Source of the DNA: Euzebyaceae bacterium
Lineage (GTDB): Bacteria; Actinomycetota; Nitriliruptoria; Euzebyales; Egibacteraceae
Direction of reading: 5' to 3'
Length of the DNA: 6,104 bases
NCBI GenBank assembly: GCA_013696915.1
Contig: JACCXR010000043.1
Coordinates: forward strand, 1 to 6,104
In this document: positions 6,000 to 6,104 of the stretch, one piece after another
Layout of the letters: every line of letters begins with the position of its first letter
How positions within the stretch are numbered: the first letter of the stretch is position 1
Translations under genes and position numbers: made by a program
Notes under the pieces: generated by a model
The model's input: only the letters and a program-made list of their open reading frames with translations
Databases searched by the model: none
Told to the model about the DNA's origin: nothing

Positions 6000-6104
6000 T
6001 TTAAAAAAGGACGAGGTAAAAAAACCCACACAAACAAACACCCCCCCCCACAAACACCCCCACCCCCCCCACACCAACCCCCCCCCCACCACCAAAAAAA
6101 AAAA
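6000..6104. repeat. Low-complexity A/C tail, probable contig-end artefact
   Basis: From about 6000 the composition breaks from normal GC-rich DNA to homopolymer runs (TTTT then A6, A7, runs of 8-10 C, and a terminal A run of 11). From 6018 to the last base (87 nt) neither G nor T occurs. Nothing else in the window looks like this. It lacks a regular repeat unit, and it ends exactly where the window ends. The best reading is sequencing or assembly noise at a contig terminus. Confidence 0.85.

Noticed and set aside
5657..6037. A 126-codon minus-strand frame reaching into the A/C tail
   Set aside because: Its start lies in the artefactual tail and it overlaps the DUF2277 gene in another frame with no family features.
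6018..6104. Possible telomere, CRISPR-like or satellite repeat at the window end
   Set aside because: There is no regular unit or spacing, only irregular A and C homopolymers. Actinobacterial linear ends carry GC-rich palindromes, which are absent here.
1..6104. A defence, mobile or biosynthetic gene system
   Set aside because: The four genes are unrelated families in convergent or divergent single-gene units. No integrase, transposase, nuclease-effector pair, tRNA or direct-repeat boundary is visible.

Overview
This window is very GC-rich, with strong G/C bias at third codon positions. That, and the protein families present, points to a Gram-positive high-GC actinobacterium (Actinomycetota). 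Cell-wall-binding repeat type 2 (CWB2) modules on a secreted protease, a bacterial topoisomerase IB and an 82-residue DUF2277 protein all fit. The class cannot be fixed from the sequence. Lineages rich in CWB2 proteins, such as Nitriliruptoria-like or Microbacteriaceae-like actinobacteria, are a guess.

The layout is four protein genes as two convergent pairs. (1) Positions 1-3558 (+) hold the 3' part of a large multidomain secreted serine protease. It has an I9-like propeptide, a subtilisin (S8) catalytic domain, a PPC-like beta domain, three InlB-B-like repeats with four cysteines each, a Pro/Ser/Thr linker and about three CWB2 modules. Its start and any signal peptide lie to the left of the window. 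(2) Positions 3613-4671 (-) encode a complete type IB DNA topoisomerase with all five catalytic positions visible. (3) Positions 4794-5660 (+) encode a YihY/BrkB-family integral membrane protein. (4) Positions 5676-5924 (-) encode a small DUF2277 protein. The topoisomerase and YihY genes diverge from a 122-bp intergenic region. The other two junctions are convergent and short (54 and 15 bp), and each holds a GC hairpin.

There is no sign that the four genes form one pathway. The layout looks like ordinary chromosomal housekeeping and envelope genes, not a mobile or defence island: no transposase, integrase, tRNA or CRISPR array is visible. The most interesting items are the protease architecture, candidate leaderless promoters for the two minus-strand genes (each with its -10 element ending 6 nt before the ATG), and a tight hairpin filling the gap between two convergent stop codons.

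The last ~90-105 bases (from about 6000, and strictly from 6018) change abruptly to low-complexity sequence made only of A and C. This most likely marks a contig end with sequencing or assembly noise, not real biology.
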